Assembly: GCA_913061095.1 (NCBI GenBank)
Contig: CAJXVM010000025.1
Location: 1 to 64,000, forward strand
Source of the DNA: an uncultured Ignavibacteria bacterium
Lineage (GTDB): Bacteria > Bacteroidota > Ignavibacteria > SZUA-365
Direction: 5' to 3'
Length of the DNA stretch: 64,000 bases
The notes below the pieces were generated by a model, which saw nothing but the letters and a program-made list of their open reading frames with translations, was not told the DNA's origin and searched no databases. Shown here one piece after another: positions 10,349 through 19,025 of this stretch. The translations under genes were made by a program, and so were the position numbers. Numbering within the stretch: the first letter of the stretch is position 1; each line of letters opens with the position of its first letter.

Positions 10349-13300
10349 ATGGTGGCACCGTTGTTTTTTGCCGCGGGGAAATTGAGAGGGCATGCGGCCG
10401 TCCTCCTGCTGCTGTTCGTCGTTTTCACGACAGGCACTGCCCAGCAGCATATCGGCATCAATCACCTGCGCAGCGACAGCGGGCGCATCCATCTCACGTT
10501 CACACTTTCCTGTGACAATACGCGTCTGATGAATGTCGATCCGACGTCGCTGCGAATCCGGGAAGACGGGCTGTCGGTGACGGAATTCACGTTGCGCGCT
10601 CCGGCAGCTGCCCGCGCTCCGGTCTGCGCCATCCTCGTGTTCGATGCAAGCGGGAGCATGGGAGCCGAGGGCGTCGCTGGTGCGAAGAACGCGGGGCATG
10701 CCTTCATCAACATGATGGATGGAATGAAGGACCGTGCCGCGATCATGTGGTTCGGTGACACCGTGACGCTCGCACAGCACCTGACGACCGACAGAACGGA
10801 TCTCCATGCGGCGATGGACCGGATGCCGCGGGGCGGCGGCACGGCCCTGTGGGATGCCTGCTTCCAGGCACTGCAGCTGCTCGGGGGCATGCCTGACAGC
10901 GTGTATCGCTCCCTGATCGTGCTGTCAGACGGAACGGACAATTCCAGTTCATTCACCGGCGGGGCGATCACCAACGAAGCCCGCCGCCTCGGAGTGTATA
11001 TCAATTCCGTAAGTCTCTGGTCTGGCTGGAGCGGGCTCAGTTCCGTCGCTCAGATGACAGGAGGACTCAGCTTTTATACGGACGATCCTGATGACCTTGC
11101 GGGATATTACACCGAGATATTCAGGGAAATGCGAGACGCATACGGCGAATTCTTCCTGACGTGGAAGAAACGTACCTGCGATGACGGCGAGAATCATACC
11201 GTACAGCTCGATGTGGATAGTCCCTGCAGCAGCTCATACACCGCGACCGGTGTGTTTCGCGCCGATCTCGACAGCGCGTCGTTCGCCAGCATGCCCATGC
11301 ATCTCGGCAGCACGTTCGTGCAGGGCGGGCAGGAGGCAACATCGACACTCTGGCTCGATGCGCCGGTGGATACGACACTTCTGTATGACTTTTCGTTTCG
11401 TCTGCTTTTCGATACGGACAGACTGCAACTGCAGCAAATCGATGCACCTGCAGGGACATTGCTTGAAGGATTCCAGCTGTCTTTTACCAACACGGCATTC
11501 GGAGCCGAAGTGACGGTGAGCGGCACTACGCTGTTCAGCGGCATCGGCGCCATGGCGGATCTGACATTTCTTGCCCAGAAGAAACTGGATACGGCCTACG
11601 TATCGGTGGATATCGTCGACTGGGATTTCGAAGCGGGCTGTCTTCGGCCTGCTGTCAAAGCCGGACACATCGGGATTTTTCCTCCCACGCCACACCCGTT
11701 GATCGCCTGCGAGATCTTTGCTCCCGAGGTGCTGGCCTGGGAGCGTTCCGCCGGTGACTATGCGCCAAATCCGTTCTCCGTGTCGGCCAGATTTCTGAAT
11801 GCCGGCGGAATGACGGCGCGGAATGCGCGCTTCGCGATCGCGTATGACAGCACAAAGCTCAGGCGTATCCTGCCTGCGGAGGATACGATCGCATACGCCG
11901 CGGCGGATATCACGTCGGGAAGTCACGCTGCGGTGGCATGGGATCTCTGGACGCCCCGCCTCCTGTATGATGACACGACTGATGTCATGATCACGGCCAT
12001 GTTTGACAATCACCCGCCGGTGACGTGCAGAAAGACGATTGTCATTCCACGCGCCGATGCGGTGCTGACCTGTCATCTTCAAACACCGGAGTTCTGGGCC
12101 GATCCCGCGCGCGGCCGTTTTGGTCCCATGCCGTTTTCCGTCAACGCAGTCATCCGCAACATCGGCGGGCGGAACGCGAATCAGATTACGGCGGGCATCG
12201 TGCTGCCGGACAGCATGACACTCGCGGGCGCTGACGCGCCGGACCGCTTCGTGAAAATACCCATCCCATCCGAACTCGCTCCCGGTGATTCCGCCGTGGT
12301 CGAGTGGCTTCTGCAGCATCCGCCGGTGCGGCATGCACAGTCTCCCGAAGTTCAGGTGATTGTCCAGTCATCCTCCACGGCGGCTTCATCCTGCACCGCA
12401 CCGGTCAATCTTCCCGCCATCGACCTGTCACCGTTTCATTTTACGTTGACGCGGAAGGGTGGTATCGTTCTTTGTGAAGGCGATTCCGTGCTGCTTGATG
12501 CGAGCAGCGGGCGTGACAGCTGGCGCTGGAATACCGGTGACAGCACGCGCGTCATCGCGGTGCGCGAGGAAGGGATCTATTTCTGTGTGGTCCGTCTCGG
12601 CAATCGTACCGGCTATTCCGATACAGTGCGTGTGACGGTGCGTGAAGCACCGACGCCGGTGCTGACAGTCGACGGATCCCTGCCGTTGTGTGCCGGAGAT
12701 TCGCTGCTGCTCGATGCCGGGGAAGGCTTTGCCGGATACGCCTGGAATACGGGGGCCGCGACACGCATGCTCACGGTCATACTGCCCGGTGCCTACTGGG
12801 TTCATGTCACGGATGATGCAGGATGCACGGGTTCTTCCGATACGGTGCAGGTGAACGTCGTGTCCCCTCCGCGCAGACCGGAAATCACCCGCATTGATGA
12901 CAGGCTGGTCGTCGACTCCGCGGGAGCGCTGCAGTGGTACCGTGACGGACGCGCCATGGAAGGGGAGACGTCACGGATGCTCGCACTTGTACGCACGGGC
13001 ACATATCATGTTCACGTGACGGATGCAAACGGCTGCGCGGCGAAATCGGAGCCTTTTGACGTCAGCGTGCTCGACATGAAGCATCTTCCTCCCGCCATCC
13101 GCTCGTTCAATGTGTTTCCGAATCCCACGGGAGACGTGCTGCAGCTGCGGCTCACACTCCGTGATGCGGAGGCGGTATATGTCAGCATCACCGACATGCT
13201 CGGACGCGTCGTCATCCGGCAGACCCTGCATCCCGCATGGCAGCATCGAAGCAGTCTCGACATGGGATCACTCCTGCCCGGCGCCTACGTGCTGCATGTC

Positions 13301-13366
13301 GATGCGGCGTCGATGCACATTTCCCGCATGGTGATTCGGAAGCAAGCTGGGTCGCTCGGTAGATGA
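10349..13366 (+). CDS. Secreted von Willebrand factor A protein with T9SS sorting domain
   Basis: The 1005-residue protein has a signal peptide ending near TGTAQQ, an N-terminal extension, a VWA domain with an intact metal-ion-dependent adhesion site (DASGSMG, about residues 98-104), several beta-rich Ig/CARDB-like modules, two short repeats containing WRWNTG and YAWNTG (about 720-850), and a type A T9SS sorting domain (last 80 residues, from FNVFPNPTGDVL). It should cross the outer membrane through T9SS and be attached to or released from the surface. No Shine-Dalgarno site precedes the ATG; TTG at 10382 (codon 12) would give a cleaner signal peptide and fits the promoter position better. 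A longer paralogue lies at 37668-41597. Ligand and function are unknown. Confidence 0.88.
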   Translation: MVAPLFFAAGKLRGHAAVLLLLFVVFTTGTAQQHIGINHLRSDSGRIHLTFTLSCDNTRLMNVDPTSLRIREDGLSVTEFTLRAPAAARAPVCAILVFDASGSMGAEGVAGAKNAGHAFINMMDGMKDRAAIMWFGDTVTLAQHLTTDRTDLHAAMDRMPRGGGTALWDACFQALQLLGGMPDSVYRSLIVLSDGTDNSSSFTGGAITNEARRLGVYINSVSLWSGWSGLSSVAQMTGGLSFYTDDPDDLAGYYTEIFREMRDAYGEFFLTWKKRTCDDGENHTVQLDVDSPCSSSYTATGVFRADLDSASFASMPMHLGSTFVQGGQEATSTLWLDAPVDTTLLYDFSFRLLFDTDRLQLQQIDAPAGTLLEGFQLSFTNTAFGAEVTVSGTTLFSGIGAMADLTFLAQKKLDTAYVSVDIVDWDFEAGCLRPAVKAGHIGIFPPTPHPLIACEIFAPEVLAWERSAGDYAPNPFSVSARFLNAGGMTARNARFAIAYDSTKLRRILPAEDTIAYAAADITSGSHAAVAWDLWTPRLLYDDTTDVMITAMFDNHPPVTCRKTIVIPRADAVLTCHLQTPEFWADPARGRFGPMPFSVNAVIRNIGGRNANQITAGIVLPDSMTLAGADAPDRFVKIPIPSELAPGDSAVVEWLLQHPPVRHAQSPEVQVIVQSSSTAASSCTAPVNLPAIDLSPFHFTLTRKGGIVLCEGDSVLLDASSGRDSWRWNTGDSTRVIAVREEGIYFCVVRLGNRTGYSDTVRVTVREAPTPVLTVDGSLPLCAGDSLLLDAGEGFAGYAWNTGAATRMLTVILPGAYWVHVTDDAGCTGSSDTVQVNVVSPPRRPEITRIDDRLVVDSAGALQWYRDGRAMEGETSRMLALVRTGTYHVHVTDANGCAAKSEPFDVSVLDMKHLPPAIRSFNVFPNPTGDVLQLRLTLRDAEAVYVSITDMLGRVVIRQTLHPAWQHRSSLDMGSLLPGAYVLHVDAASMHISRMVIRKQAGSLGR

Positions 13367-13381
13367 CGCGATACATGAAAA

Positions 13382-13407
13382 AATCCCCCGCCAACCGGCG
13401 GGGGATT
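13382..13407 (-). terminator. Intrinsic terminator of the octaheme cytochrome gene
   Basis: A perfect 11-bp GC-rich stem (AATCCCCCGCC, loop AACC, GGCGGGGGATT). Read on the minus strand it is followed by a run of T (complement of the A-run at 13378-13383). It may also end the convergent VWA gene. Confidence 0.85.
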
Positions 13408-13436
13408 CCTGGAGTAAAGGGGCGAACTGAGACCCG

Positions 13437-15185
13437 TCAGTTCATCACCACCATTTTCCTGCTGAGCGACATCTCCTCGAAGGAGATGACGCAGAAGTAC
13501 ACGCCGTTCTGCAGCGGTGAAGAATCGAAGGCGATTTTGTGTGCGCCGGCATCGAAGCGGCTTTCGCGCGTCAGCGACTGCACCGCGCGTCCGCGCGCGT
13601 CATAGACGTTCATCGTGACCATGCCGCTGCGCGGCAGGGAGAAGTTCAGGACGGTCTGTCCCGTGCTGGGATTCGGGAAAGTCTGACCGATCGTGAACAT
13701 GAAGGGAGTGCTCGGATCTTCCGCCGATGTGGCGATGCCGCGGAGCGTCTGCGCTTCCTGCTCGCTGTATCCGAGTTCCTCGAAAGGCATCACGCCTTCC
13801 GGCGTATGGCAGTCGGTGCAGGTCAGTCCCTCTCGCACGGTGCCGTGCCCGGGATTTCCCCACATCTCATCCCATTTCCACTCATACTCTGCGGTGTAGT
13901 TGCCGTCGTTGTCGAGCGGGAAACCAAAGCGTGCCGCGGTCAGTTTGGCGCCAGTGCGGATCGCGGCGTCGATCTTCGCTTCCATATCCTCGATGCTGGA
14001 GGATTCGGGCGAACCGAACACCATGCCGAGCTTGAGGGGAATGTACACGCCGGTGCTCTTGTCGACAGGCACATATGCGCGCGTCAGCTTGAACGGATGG
14101 ATCTTTCCGTCTTCACGGGAGCCCAGCGGTACGACATGGACGTGATCAACCTTGCCGTTGAACCACTTGTAATGCGGACGGGTCGGCTCGAGGAAATCCA
14201 GCTGGAAACTCCACTGTTTAAACGAGCCGTTTGCCATGACCTTCACGGGCGTGTCGAAACGCTTGTTTGTCATTCCCTTGTGGAACGGAACGTGACAGGT
14301 GCCGCAGTCCATTTTCGCGTAATGTGCATTGAGCACCGATGCATTGTCGACCTCGGCATGCGGCTCCGCGGTATGGCAGTTCTCACAGCGGTTTTTCATC
14401 AGCACGTTGGCGTTGAGTTCGTCGCGCGCGACGAGAGCCGGATCCGGACGGCTGAAGGCGATCTTGTGATTCTCGGTCGCATGGCAGGTGCTGCAGGTGA
14501 GTCCCTTGTCGTAGTGCAGATCGTCGACCAGGTAATCCAGTCCGCGCTTGAAGGTGTATCCACCCCCGTTGTAGCTGTGACAGCGGCTGCAGGCTTCGGC
14601 GGAGGGCACGCGCGTGATACTGGCGCTGGTGACCTTCAGATCGTCGCCGGAGGGATAGGGAAGGACTTTTTTCCCGTTGCCATTCGTATAGGAAAGCCGC
14701 TTGCCGGCGGCGTCAATTTCAACACCGTTGACCCTGTACGTGCTCGAATGGCAGAGCAGACAGTCGATACGCTTCCACGCGTCATCGGGATTTGCCGCAC
14801 CCTCGTCGGGATTGAACTCGGCGTTGCTGATATGACAGCGGCTGCATCCACCGGGAAGGGTGCCATCGAAAAAATTGCCGAGCCAGTTGATGGCGACCAC
14901 CGAACCGGGCAGGCCGCAGTAGCGCGTCCATTTGCCGTTTTCCTCATTGATCAGCTCAATTCCCTTATCATCGTACACGTCCTTGCCCCAGCCTTTGAAC
15001 TTGTAGTGCACGGTCTGCATGATCTCCATGGCTTTGGCCTTGGCGTCGAACTTCAGTGCGCCACTGTGACAGGGGACGCAGCTTTCCGCGCCATTGTACG
15101 ATGACATTTCGGGGTGCTGAGCGGATACCGTGCCGGCAAGCAGCAGCACGAGAATGCCCGGAAAAACGGTGTTCCAACATTTCAT
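13437..15185 (-). CDS. Octaheme cytochrome c with T9SS sorting domain
   Basis: The start (15185) was chosen because it begins a signal peptide (MKCWNTVFPGILVLLLAGTVSA); a longer frame to 15239 lacks one. The 582-residue protein has eight CxxCH haem motifs: CVPCH (36-40), CSRCH, CLLCH, CSRCH, CSTCH, CENCH, CGTCH and CTDCH (456-460). Haem count, spacing and the TVHYKF segment after haem 1 recall the octaheme tetrathionate reductase/hydroxylamine-oxidoreductase group, but I cannot assign a substrate. The last 80 residues (from FTIGQTFPNPSTGQTV) are a type A T9SS sorting domain ending in the usual KMVV segment. A cytochrome exported by T9SS would sit on the cell surface and could take part in extracellular electron transfer (inference). 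It is monocistronic, with its own promoter, operator-like dyad and terminator. Confidence 0.9.
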   Translation of the reverse strand: MKCWNTVFPGILVLLLAGTVSAQHPEMSSYNGAESCVPCHSGALKFDAKAKAMEIMQTVHYKFKGWGKDVYDDKGIELINEENGKWTRYCGLPGSVVAINWLGNFFDGTLPGGCSRCHISNAEFNPDEGAANPDDAWKRIDCLLCHSSTYRVNGVEIDAAGKRLSYTNGNGKKVLPYPSGDDLKVTSASITRVPSAEACSRCHSYNGGGYTFKRGLDYLVDDLHYDKGLTCSTCHATENHKIAFSRPDPALVARDELNANVLMKNRCENCHTAEPHAEVDNASVLNAHYAKMDCGTCHVPFHKGMTNKRFDTPVKVMANGSFKQWSFQLDFLEPTRPHYKWFNGKVDHVHVVPLGSREDGKIHPFKLTRAYVPVDKSTGVYIPLKLGMVFGSPESSSIEDMEAKIDAAIRTGAKLTAARFGFPLDNDGNYTAEYEWKWDEMWGNPGHGTVREGLTCTDCHTPEGVMPFEELGYSEQEAQTLRGIATSAEDPSTPFMFTIGQTFPNPSTGQTVLNFSLPRSGMVTMNVYDARGRAVQSLTRESRFDAGAHKIAFDSSPLQNGVYFCVISFEEMSLSRKMVVMN

Positions 15186-15316
15186 AGCTGAATATCCTTT
15201 GTGAGAGGTGCGATTATGGAAAGGGGTAACAGGTGACAATAGAAATAGTTGGTAATAGCAAGAATTGATGGAAATAAATATCCGCTTCGTGCGGATGATG
15301 CGGCATGCTCTATTTA

Positions 15317-15331
15317 GTTGCTACTAGCAAC
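15317..15331. promoter_or_regulatory. Operator-like palindrome at the cytochrome promoter
   Basis: GTTGCTA-C-TAGCAAC is a perfect 7-bp inverted repeat around one base. It overlaps the -10 box (15329-15334) and the expected transcription start, the place for a repressor site. Confidence 0.5.
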
Positions 15332-15357
15332 ATATAGCGCTGTTACGTAAAAGTCAA
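15329..15357 (-). promoter_or_regulatory. Promoter of the octaheme cytochrome gene
   Basis: On the minus strand: TTGACT (15357-15352), a 17-bp spacer, TATGTT (15334-15329). The start codon is about 140 bases downstream. Confidence 0.65.
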
Positions 15358-15450
15358 GAGAAAGCACCCTGATTATCGGAATTTTCTTCCGACGTAATAC
15401 GGGAGGTCGCGAAGGTCTGTACCGCTTCAGCACCGATGGCAGGAAGTGAG

Positions 15451-16884
15451 TCAGCTGCCGGAGTGCTGCTCGGCCCTGCGGACGATGGCCCGAGCCATGC
15501 CGCGAAACACAAGGACGTGTATGGGATAAATGCTGTACCAGTACAGCAATCCCGCCAGTCCGCGGGGATAATACCGGGCGGTCTGAATGAGACGCGATCC
15601 GTGATCATTGGATTCGACGCGGAATTCAAGCCATGCGCGCCCCCAGACCTTCATTTCCGCGCGCAGCAGCAGTCGCTCACCGGGATCGATTTCTTCCACG
15701 CGCCAGAAATCCAGCGCCTCTCCCACGCGCAGATTCGTCGGATGACGGCGCCCGCGCCGGAGTCCCACACCGCCAAGCTGCTTGTCGATGAAACCGCGGA
15801 AGCGCCAGAGTCGATTGGCGTAATGCCAGCCGTTGATGCCGCCGATCGAAGACACGACGTGAAAGAGCCGCGATGCGGATGCAGCGCAATGCACGTTCTG
15901 CTCGTCCGTTTTCAGATGCGAGGGATCGAGTGGCTGCTGAGCCGGCGGCGAACCGGCTGCGGCCCAGGTCGTTTCCACCGATGCTGTCTGCAGCTTCTGC
16001 AGCGCCCGACGTACAGCCTCTTCGAAGGGCATCGGCCGGATGTCGAACAACTCCGCTGCACGGTCGTTCTCGCAGACGGTTTCGGAGCGGACACTTTCGA
16101 TCAGGGAGCGGGCGAGGGAAAAGGGGATGGGCGTGACGAGATTTACCCAGTACGACGAGAGTTTCGGGGTCAGGACCGGAACGGGAAGAACATGGCGGCG
16201 CAGTCCCAGTACGTGCGCTACGGTGCGCATCATTTCCCTGTATGTGAGCACCTCCGGACCGCCGATATCGATGACCTCACCGGCTGTCTCCGGCTTCTCG
16301 ACGGCATCGAGCAGGTAGGAGAGGAGATCGGCGATGGCGAGGGGCTGTGTGCGCACGCTCACCCAGCGGGGCGTGATCATGACGGGAAGGCGGTTGACGA
16401 GGTGATGCATCATTTCGAAAGAAGCGCTGCCCGATCCCACGATCACCGCTGCCCGGAATTCCGTGACGGGAATACCGGACGACCGGAGAATATCGCCGAC
16501 TTCGTGACGGCTGCGCAAATGCGGTGTCTGATTCGCATCCCGCCGCCCGAGACCGCCGAGGTAGACGATGCGCTTCACGCCCGCTTCCCGTGCGGCTTTC
16601 GCGACATGCTCCGCTCCGCGACGATCACGCTGTTCAAAATCTTCCTCACCGCCGGACATCGAATGCACGAGGTAGAACAGAACATCGGTATCGGCGAACG
16701 CCGGAGGCAACGTCTCGGGATTAAGAACATCCCCCGCGAAGACCTGCGTCATTTCTGCGTCCGCGGGAGGGATTTTGTTGGGATTTCGCAGAAGACAACG
16801 GACGTCATGCCCCCGCTGATTGAGTCGGGGAAGGAGGCGGCCGCCGATGTAACCGCTCGCGCCGAGAAGAAGGATACGTGCCAT
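15451..16884 (-). CDS. NAD(P)-binding epimerase-like protein with C-terminal DUF2867
   Basis: The 477-residue protein starts directly with a Rossmann fold (GASGYIGGRLL, residues 7-17, GxxGxxG pattern) of the atypical short-chain dehydrogenase/NmrA type (to about 310), followed by a DUF2867 domain (about 320-470, with the WRVEEIDPGERLLLRAEMK and RYYPRGLAGLLYWYSIYP segments). The pairing is a known domain architecture of unknown biochemical role; the N-terminal half is related to complex I assembly-factor-like and nucleoside-diphosphate-sugar epimerases. No signal peptide, so cytoplasmic. It lies 78 bases after the GH1 gene on the same strand and may be co-transcribed with it. The substrate is not known. 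Confidence 0.87.
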   Translation of the reverse strand: MARILLLGASGYIGGRLLPRLNQRGHDVRCLLRNPNKIPPADAEMTQVFAGDVLNPETLPPAFADTDVLFYLVHSMSGGEEDFEQRDRRGAEHVAKAAREAGVKRIVYLGGLGRRDANQTPHLRSRHEVGDILRSSGIPVTEFRAAVIVGSGSASFEMMHHLVNRLPVMITPRWVSVRTQPLAIADLLSYLLDAVEKPETAGEVIDIGGPEVLTYREMMRTVAHVLGLRRHVLPVPVLTPKLSSYWVNLVTPIPFSLARSLIESVRSETVCENDRAAELFDIRPMPFEEAVRRALQKLQTASVETTWAAAGSPPAQQPLDPSHLKTDEQNVHCAASASRLFHVVSSIGGINGWHYANRLWRFRGFIDKQLGGVGLRRGRRHPTNLRVGEALDFWRVEEIDPGERLLLRAEMKVWGRAWLEFRVESNDHGSRLIQTARYYPRGLAGLLYWYSIYPIHVLVFRGMARAIVRRAEQHSGS

Positions 16885-16962
16885 TAATACCTAACACTGC
16901 CGGAAGGAAAATGGTTGAACCAAGGTGCGATTCCGCCCGGATTACTGCGCAGATGCCGATCG

Positions 16963-18318
16963 TCAACGTAGTCGTTTCGTCCCTGTGCCTTGGGGATGTC
17001 TGGAAGGACTATGTCGACGCAGCAATGCTTGCGAAAGGGCGTTGTTCCTGCAGATATCGGCATAGGCAATCGCACTGCCGCGTGGCGTGCGCACCTGTGT
17101 CTGCCGATTGAGCTCCCAGAGACCGAAGCGGTGAGACCATCCCTTGTCCCACTCGTAGTTGTCAACGATGGACCAGTGAAAGTAGCCGCGGACATCAATC
17201 CCTTCCTGCAGCGCTGCCCAGACGCGTGCAACGTGCTCGACCAGAAAACGCGGTCGCAGTGCGTCTTCGCTGTCATCGACACCGTTTTCCGTGATGATTA
17301 TTGGCCGGCCGTAGCCCGCGGCCCAGCGCATCGCGCGGGTGAAACCGTCGGGATGGAGAGCCACAAGTCCTGTCGCACTACGCGCCGCATCGGGCGGATA
17401 GAAGTAATACAATCCGAGGCGTCGAATATGGCGAAGCGACCATCCGATATGAACACCGGTGTAGTAATTCAGTCCGAAGAAGTCCAGTGTGTCCTGCGGA
17501 AGATCACGGCGGGAGCGAGCGAAAAGGGAAGGCATGCGGCCATAAACGGCAGCGTCCGGGAAAAAATCATTGACAAGATGCGAGAGCACTTCGACGAGAC
17601 GGATATTCCATCGGCGCTGCGGATGCGCGGGCATGAGATCGTAGTGCAGGATGACGATGCCCACACGTGCCACAGACTGCCGTTCGTGGATCGCATGGTA
17701 CGCGGCGCCATGTGCCTCGGCGAGCCGTGCCGCCACGCGGAACGCACTGCGGAGACTCTTTTCGCCGGGAGGATAATTTCCCCCGACATGTCCCTGCAGT
17801 ACATAGGCGTTGGGTTCATTGAGTGTGCACCAGTCCGAGCAGAGATCGCCAAACCGTTCGACAACACCTGAAACATATTCACTGAAACGCTTCACTGCGT
17901 CAGGAGCGCGCCAGCCGCCGCGATCCGCAAACCAGATAGGATCGGTGTAATGATGCAGGGTGACGAACGGATGGAGACCGCGTTCATGCATCCCCTCCAG
18001 CATCATCCGGTAGAATTGAACAGCTTCCTCGTCCCAGCTTCCCGGCGCTGGCTGCAGCCGGCTCCATTCGAAGGAGCAGCGATGCGCATTCTGACCGCCC
18101 GCGGCCGCATGGTCGAGATCGTCACGCCAGCGACCATGAATCCATGCCGAGGCAACACCTGAACTCGAGCCGTCGAGAATATGCGCGGGATTCTGCTCCC
18201 AGCGCCACCAGGTGTTCGCGGTATTCTCGCCCTCAACCTGATGCGAAGAGGTTGCGCTTCCCCAGAGGAAGCCGGGAGGAAATGCAAAATCCTCACTCTG
18301 TGTCGAGGCGGACGCCAT
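16963..18318 (-). CDS. Glycoside hydrolase family 1 (beta-glucosidase-like)
   Basis: The frame extends to 18684, but only the ATG at 18318 gives a normal GH1 beginning (FPPGFLWGSATSSHQVEG), so the protein is 451 residues, standard for GH1. The acid/base is Glu168 in TLNEPNAYV and the nucleophile is Glu344 in IITENGVDD. It should hydrolyse beta-glycosides with retention of configuration. No signal peptide precedes the chosen start, so the enzyme is probably cytoplasmic. A WSIVDNYEW segment near the end is the usual aglycone/glycone-site motif. It is followed by the epimerase-like gene on the same strand. Confidence 0.93.
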   Translation of the reverse strand: MASASTQSEDFAFPPGFLWGSATSSHQVEGENTANTWWRWEQNPAHILDGSSSGVASAWIHGRWRDDLDHAAAGGQNAHRCSFEWSRLQPAPGSWDEEAVQFYRMMLEGMHERGLHPFVTLHHYTDPIWFADRGGWRAPDAVKRFSEYVSGVVERFGDLCSDWCTLNEPNAYVLQGHVGGNYPPGEKSLRSAFRVAARLAEAHGAAYHAIHERQSVARVGIVILHYDLMPAHPQRRWNIRLVEVLSHLVNDFFPDAAVYGRMPSLFARSRRDLPQDTLDFFGLNYYTGVHIGWSLRHIRRLGLYYFYPPDAARSATGLVALHPDGFTRAMRWAAGYGRPIIITENGVDDSEDALRPRFLVEHVARVWAALQEGIDVRGYFHWSIVDNYEWDKGWSHRFGLWELNRQTQVRTPRGSAIAYADICRNNALSQALLRRHSPSRHPQGTGTKRLR

Positions 18319-18366
18319 ACGATCCCGTTCTGATAATTTGTTGCAGCAGTTGAAGGCAATATAATG

Positions 18367-18392
18367 AAAAGACCGCCCCGCGGGGGACGGCC
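18367..18392 (-). terminator. Terminator of the T9SS-tail/tail-fibre-like gene pair
   Basis: GC-rich stem (CCGCCCC against GGGGACGG with one bulged A) followed on the minus strand by TTTT (complement of 18367-18370). It lies between the small T9SS gene and the GH1 gene. Confidence 0.65.
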
Positions 18393-18473
18393 TTCGCATG
18401 TTCAAATATCGTGCATCGATGGAACGCTCCATCACGGATGCACGAAAACCGGATGCCGCATCTGTCTCGTGTT

Positions 18474-19013
18474 TCAGTGAAGCACAGCCAGCCGCTGTGT
18501 TCGCGTCTGTCCGTTCCAGGAGGCACTCAGCATGTGGATGCCGGTCGGAAGCCCCGGCAGCGCCAGTTTCAGCCGGTGGGTGCCGCCGTGATGCATCCGT
18601 ACCGTACAGCGATGAATCAGGCGGCCGAGCAGTCCGTAAACGGCGACCTCCACGGATCCGTGCTCCGGCATCCTGACAATGCATGTGAGCTGATCATGAA
18701 CCGGCTGCGGGAAGACAGCGATGAGTTCAAACGACGGCGCTGCGGTCGTATTCAGAGTTTCAACCGCGACGGTCGTATTGTCTCCGTCATACCAGAAGCC
18801 GAAAAAGCCGGCGTGACTGTTCGATTTTGCTGTCCCGACAGCCGCCTGACCGACGGTCCCGTGAATCTGATGGCCGCTCCCGGATGCCTTCACGCAGCCA
18901 GAGGCCATGACAGAGCGCGGAATCCTGTGCTGCGCGTGTGTATTCGTGGCAGCAGTGATGATGATCAGAGTGGAAATGGCGAGAAAGAAGAACCTGGTCA
19001 ATTGGGTGGTCAT
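18474..19013 (-). CDS. Small T9SS-exported protein
   Basis: The 179-residue protein has a signal peptide (1-27, ending near NTHAQ), then a short module (RSVMASGCVKASGSGHQI and HGTVGQAAVGTAKSN, residues about 31-65) that commonly opens T9SS cargo, and a type A sorting domain (from about 95, FELIAVFPQPVHDQLTC). Almost nothing lies between, so it is little more than a secretion and anchoring unit. The start has an AGGAGG site 7 bases upstream and lies 12 bases after the stop of the tail-fibre-like gene; the two form an operon. A plausible role is a small cell-surface partner or anchor for its neighbour (inference). Confidence 0.82.
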   Translation of the reverse strand: MTTQLTRFFFLAISTLIIITAATNTHAQHRIPRSVMASGCVKASGSGHQIHGTVGQAAVGTAKSNSHAGFFGFWYDGDNTTVAVETLNTTAAPSFELIAVFPQPVHDQLTCIVRMPEHGSVEVAVYGLLGRLIHRCTVRMHHGGTHRLKLALPGLPTGIHMLSASWNGQTRTQRLAVLH

Positions 19014-19025
19014 GGCGTCCTCCTG

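Noticed and set aside
18319-18684. N-terminal extension of the GH1 enzyme
   Set aside because: The extension crosses the terminator of the neighbouring gene, and its sequence is low-quality antisense; the GH1 fold starts at 18318.
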